The position numbers were made by a program, and so were the translations under genes. The notes under the pieces were generated by a model, which did no database searches, had not been told where the DNA came from, and saw only the letters and a program-made list of their open reading frames with translations. Of a stretch of 44,813 nucleotides of DNA, positions 42,862 through 44,813 are shown piece after piece; the stretch's first letter is position 1; each line of letters opens with the position of its first letter. This stretch comes from a virus, in the IMG/VR virus record IMGVR_UViG_3300047382_000601, positions 1 to 44,813 of that record; one strand, 5' to 3'.

Positions 42862-44391
42862 ATGGAAATTACAGTAGTCGGCGGTGGAACAGCAGGATGG
42901 ATATCGGCTTTATTTTTAGCACATAATTCAAATGCAAAAATTAAAATAGTTGCGTCGAGTAAAATTGGAATACTCGGAGCCGGTGAAGGAGTAACTGGAG
43001 AACTAATGGATTTTATATTAGGAACTTACGGTGACTTTGGTATCGATCCATTAGACTTTGTAAAAAAGACAGCCGCAATGCCTAAGTATGGCATATTACA
43101 TAAAGATTGGGTAAAGGATTATAATTACTTTGCGCCGATAGACGGAACTCCGACTGCTTTGAATTTACCTGATAGTGTAACTTCATTTTTAGCAGTAAAC
43201 GATAAACAAAATTTACATAGAGGTACATATTTTGGGTGTTTGATGGAAGCTAGAACAGCACCTATACTTAAAAGAACAGGAACTTACGAAGAACAGACAC
43301 ATGCATGGCATTTTGATGCAAGACTAGTAGCTGATTACTTACAAAAAGTTTGCACACGTTACGAAAATGTCGAATTAATTGATGCAGTAATAAATGAAGT
43401 AACACAAGACGAAAAGGGAAGAATAGACAAGCTGATATTAGATAATGAAATAATTATAGACTCTGATTTCTATATAGATTGTTCAGGATTTAGACGAATA
43501 CTAGCTAATAAATTAGGAACAAAATGGATTTGTTATAAAGAAAATTTACCTGTTGACAGAGCTATACCCTTCTTCTTACAGTACGACGACACTACAAAAC
43601 CAGATCCTTATACAGAAGCTCAGGCGCTATCAGCCGGTTGGATGTGGCAAGCTTCTATACAAACAAGGAAAGGCTGCGGCTATACATATTGTAGTGATTT
43701 TATAAGTGACGACGAAGCGTTAAATGAAATTGAGAAAACTCTTGGTAGAAAAATTGAACCATTAAGAGATCCATTTACTTTTGATACTGGAAGACTAGAA
43801 AATACATGGGTTAAGAATTGTTTAACTATTGGGCTTAGTAGTACTTTTGCAGAACCTTTAGAAGCTACTTCAATTCATGGTGCAATTGTACAACTTAAAT
43901 ACTTTGCATTTGAATACTTAAAAGATGATTTAGAAACAACTTTAAATCCTGCATGTATTAAAGCATACAATAAAAGAGTAAACAAAATGTTTGACGATTT
44001 TAAAGATTTTCTTGTAGCGCATTATATGGGCGGGCGCACAGATAGTGAATTTTGGAAATACATTACAAGCGGTGCAATTGAAACAGAATTTTCAAAAATG
44101 ATTCGAGAAATGTGTAAAACTAAAATGCCAACACTTTATGATTTTCCGTCATATCCCGGAGCAGCAGGATGGCAATTGTGGAGCTATATATTAATACAAA
44201 CTGGTCAACTTTCACCTGAAGTTTGTTCAAAATATCTAAACGATTTTAGTATAAATCAAGCACAGCAAGAACTTAAAGAATTACATGATAGAGTAGAAAG
44301 AATATATCGTGCTAATTATAGATTTGATCAGTTTACAGAAACTATTAAACAAGAAAATATATTATGGGAATATACAGGACAACTAGATTAA
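42862..44391 (+). CDS. FAD-dependent halogenase-family enzyme, divergent motifs
   Basis: The 509-residue protein has ITVVGGGTAGWISALFLA (3-20), GAGEGVTGEL (39-48) in place of GxGEATxP, K75 in PKYGILHKDW at the catalytic lysine position, DCSGFRRILANKL, GWMWQAS at 259-265 instead of WxWxIP, and AEPLEATSI with E334. It therefore keeps the lysine and glutamate thought essential for halogenation but differs at the motif next to the flavin site. A cyanophage flavin enzyme with unusual halide choice (VirX1, iodination) is known. Whether this is its ortholog needs alignment. It is transcribed away from the minus operon from a shared 80-base gap and is the last cassette gene before structural genes resume. 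Confidence 0.88.
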   Translation: MEITVVGGGTAGWISALFLAHNSNAKIKIVASSKIGILGAGEGVTGELMDFILGTYGDFGIDPLDFVKKTAAMPKYGILHKDWVKDYNYFAPIDGTPTALNLPDSVTSFLAVNDKQNLHRGTYFGCLMEARTAPILKRTGTYEEQTHAWHFDARLVADYLQKVCTRYENVELIDAVINEVTQDEKGRIDKLILDNEIIIDSDFYIDCSGFRRILANKLGTKWICYKENLPVDRAIPFFLQYDDTTKPDPYTEAQALSAGWMWQASIQTRKGCGYTYCSDFISDDEALNEIEKTLGRKIEPLRDPFTFDTGRLENTWVKNCLTIGLSSTFAEPLEATSIHGAIVQLKYFAFEYLKDDLETTLNPACIKAYNKRVNKMFDDFKDFLVAHYMGGRTDSEFWKYITSGAIETEFSKMIREMCKTKMPTLYDFPSYPGAAGWQLWSYILIQTGQLSPEVCSKYLNDFSINQAQQELKELHDRVERIYRANYRFDQFTETIKQENILWEYTGQLD

Positions 44392-44397
44392 ATATAC

Positions 44398-44405
44398 GAT
44401 AAATA
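44398..44405 (+). promoter_or_regulatory. Late-type promoter GATAAATA for the last gene
   Basis: GATAAATA lies seven bases after the halogenase stop and 24 before the next ATG, in the same form as the sites at 7916, 15455 and 25598. This marks the return to the structural programme. Confidence 0.55.
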
Positions 44406-44428
44406 ATAGTATCGAATGGAGAATATAG

Positions 44429-44813
44429 ATGGCATCACCTATTGTTGATCGTATAAGGATAATTCCTAGAGCAAAAGAATTTTTAGATAGAGCTACAGGT
44501 TCTAGCGGTGAGGTATTTTTTAGTAAAGAAACAAATACTTTAAGAGTTTATAGTGGCAGAACTATAAACAGAGGCGGATTTGAAGTACTCACTGACGAAT
44601 CGTTACCTAGAAATATTGCTGCAAAAGAGATAGCAACTGTAAAGTATAATGTAACTATTACAGGTCCACAAGGTGGTGATTCCGGCAACAAGTATGTGCT
44701 AAACGGAGAGTATAAACCAGCAATATCAATGGTAGTAGGTTACACTTATGTTTTTGATCAAACAGATCAAACAAATGTATATTTTCCAAATGCTGAAGGC
44801 GGCGCAAATAATC
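44429..44813 (+). CDS. Virion structural/fibre protein, N-terminal part (cut by window end)
   Basis: From an ATG with a GGAG site, 128 codons stay open to the right edge. The N-terminus MASPIVDRIRIIPRAKEFLD, then GEVFFSKETNTLRVYSG, looks like the opening of large marine T4-like structural proteins. Near residues 107-125 VGYTYVFDQTDQTNVYF shows the Y-FDQ-D-N pattern common in marine phage virion proteins, where HPL usually follows; here the sequence after it is PNAEGG. Transcription from a late-type promoter supports a structural role. Length and further domains cannot be seen. Confidence 0.7.
   Translation, partial: MASPIVDRIRIIPRAKEFLDRATGSSGEVFFSKETNTLRVYSGRTINRGGFEVLTDESLPRNIAAKEIATVKYNVTITGPQGGDSGNKYVLNGEYKPAISMVVGYTYVFDQTDQTNVYFPNAEGGANN

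Overview
The window is an AT-rich late-gene segment of a large contractile-tailed (T4-like) marine bacteriophage. The capsid genes show this: portal gp20, prohead core protein, gp21 protease, gp22 scaffold and gp23 major capsid protein occur in T4 order. Downstream come very large modular fibre or structural proteins of the kind seen in marine T4-like cyanophages and pelagiphages. I see no photosynthesis gene, tRNA or CRISPR, so the host cannot be named; a marine picobacterium such as a cyanobacterium or SAR11 is an inference from style only.

Layout. (1) 2-7559: the C-terminus of a tape-measure-like protein, then the head module on the + strand, with one unexpected Rossmann/glycosyltransferase-like gene (2789-3565). 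(2) 7560-8019: a gene-free stretch with a strong terminator, a sigma70-like promoter, about 240 nt of structured probable ncRNA, a second terminator, a late-type promoter (GATAAATA) and a structured leader. (3) 8020-35438: structural and fibre genes, all +. Four giant paralogous proteins (1415, 1241, 1829 and 2341 aa) make up about 20.5 kb. They are built from fibre repeats, a pectin-lyase-like beta-helix, chitin-binding-like repeats, a LamG lectin domain, BNR propeller repeats and a conserved C-terminal domain. Small beta-sandwich-like proteins sit between them. An S74-chaperone fibre, a glycine-rich adhesin and a tail-fibre-associated protein follow. (4) 35439-44391: an accessory cassette with mixed strand order. 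It holds seven Fe(II)/2-oxoglutarate oxygenase-like proteins, a NodU-type O-carbamoyltransferase and two FAD-dependent (tryptophan-halogenase-family) enzymes. Five of these genes form a tightly overlapping minus-strand operon. (5) 44429-end: the start of another virion structural protein.

How it works together. Structural genes appear to be driven by T4-type late promoters: TATAAATA, or GATAAATA variants, recur upstream of gene blocks on both strands. The accessory cassette uses the same promoter type, so its enzymes are probably made late, together with the virion proteins. The first oxygenase gene has a 12-bp inverted repeat that would hide its start site in read-through RNA. A possible late promoter lies in the loop, which resembles the arrangement known for T4 lysozyme, soc and gene 49. 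The enzyme set (hydroxylation, halogenation, carbamoylation) looks like natural-product or glycan tailoring chemistry inside a virion-structure region. Its substrate is unknown; candidates are the phage's own fibres, a host surface glycan or a small molecule.
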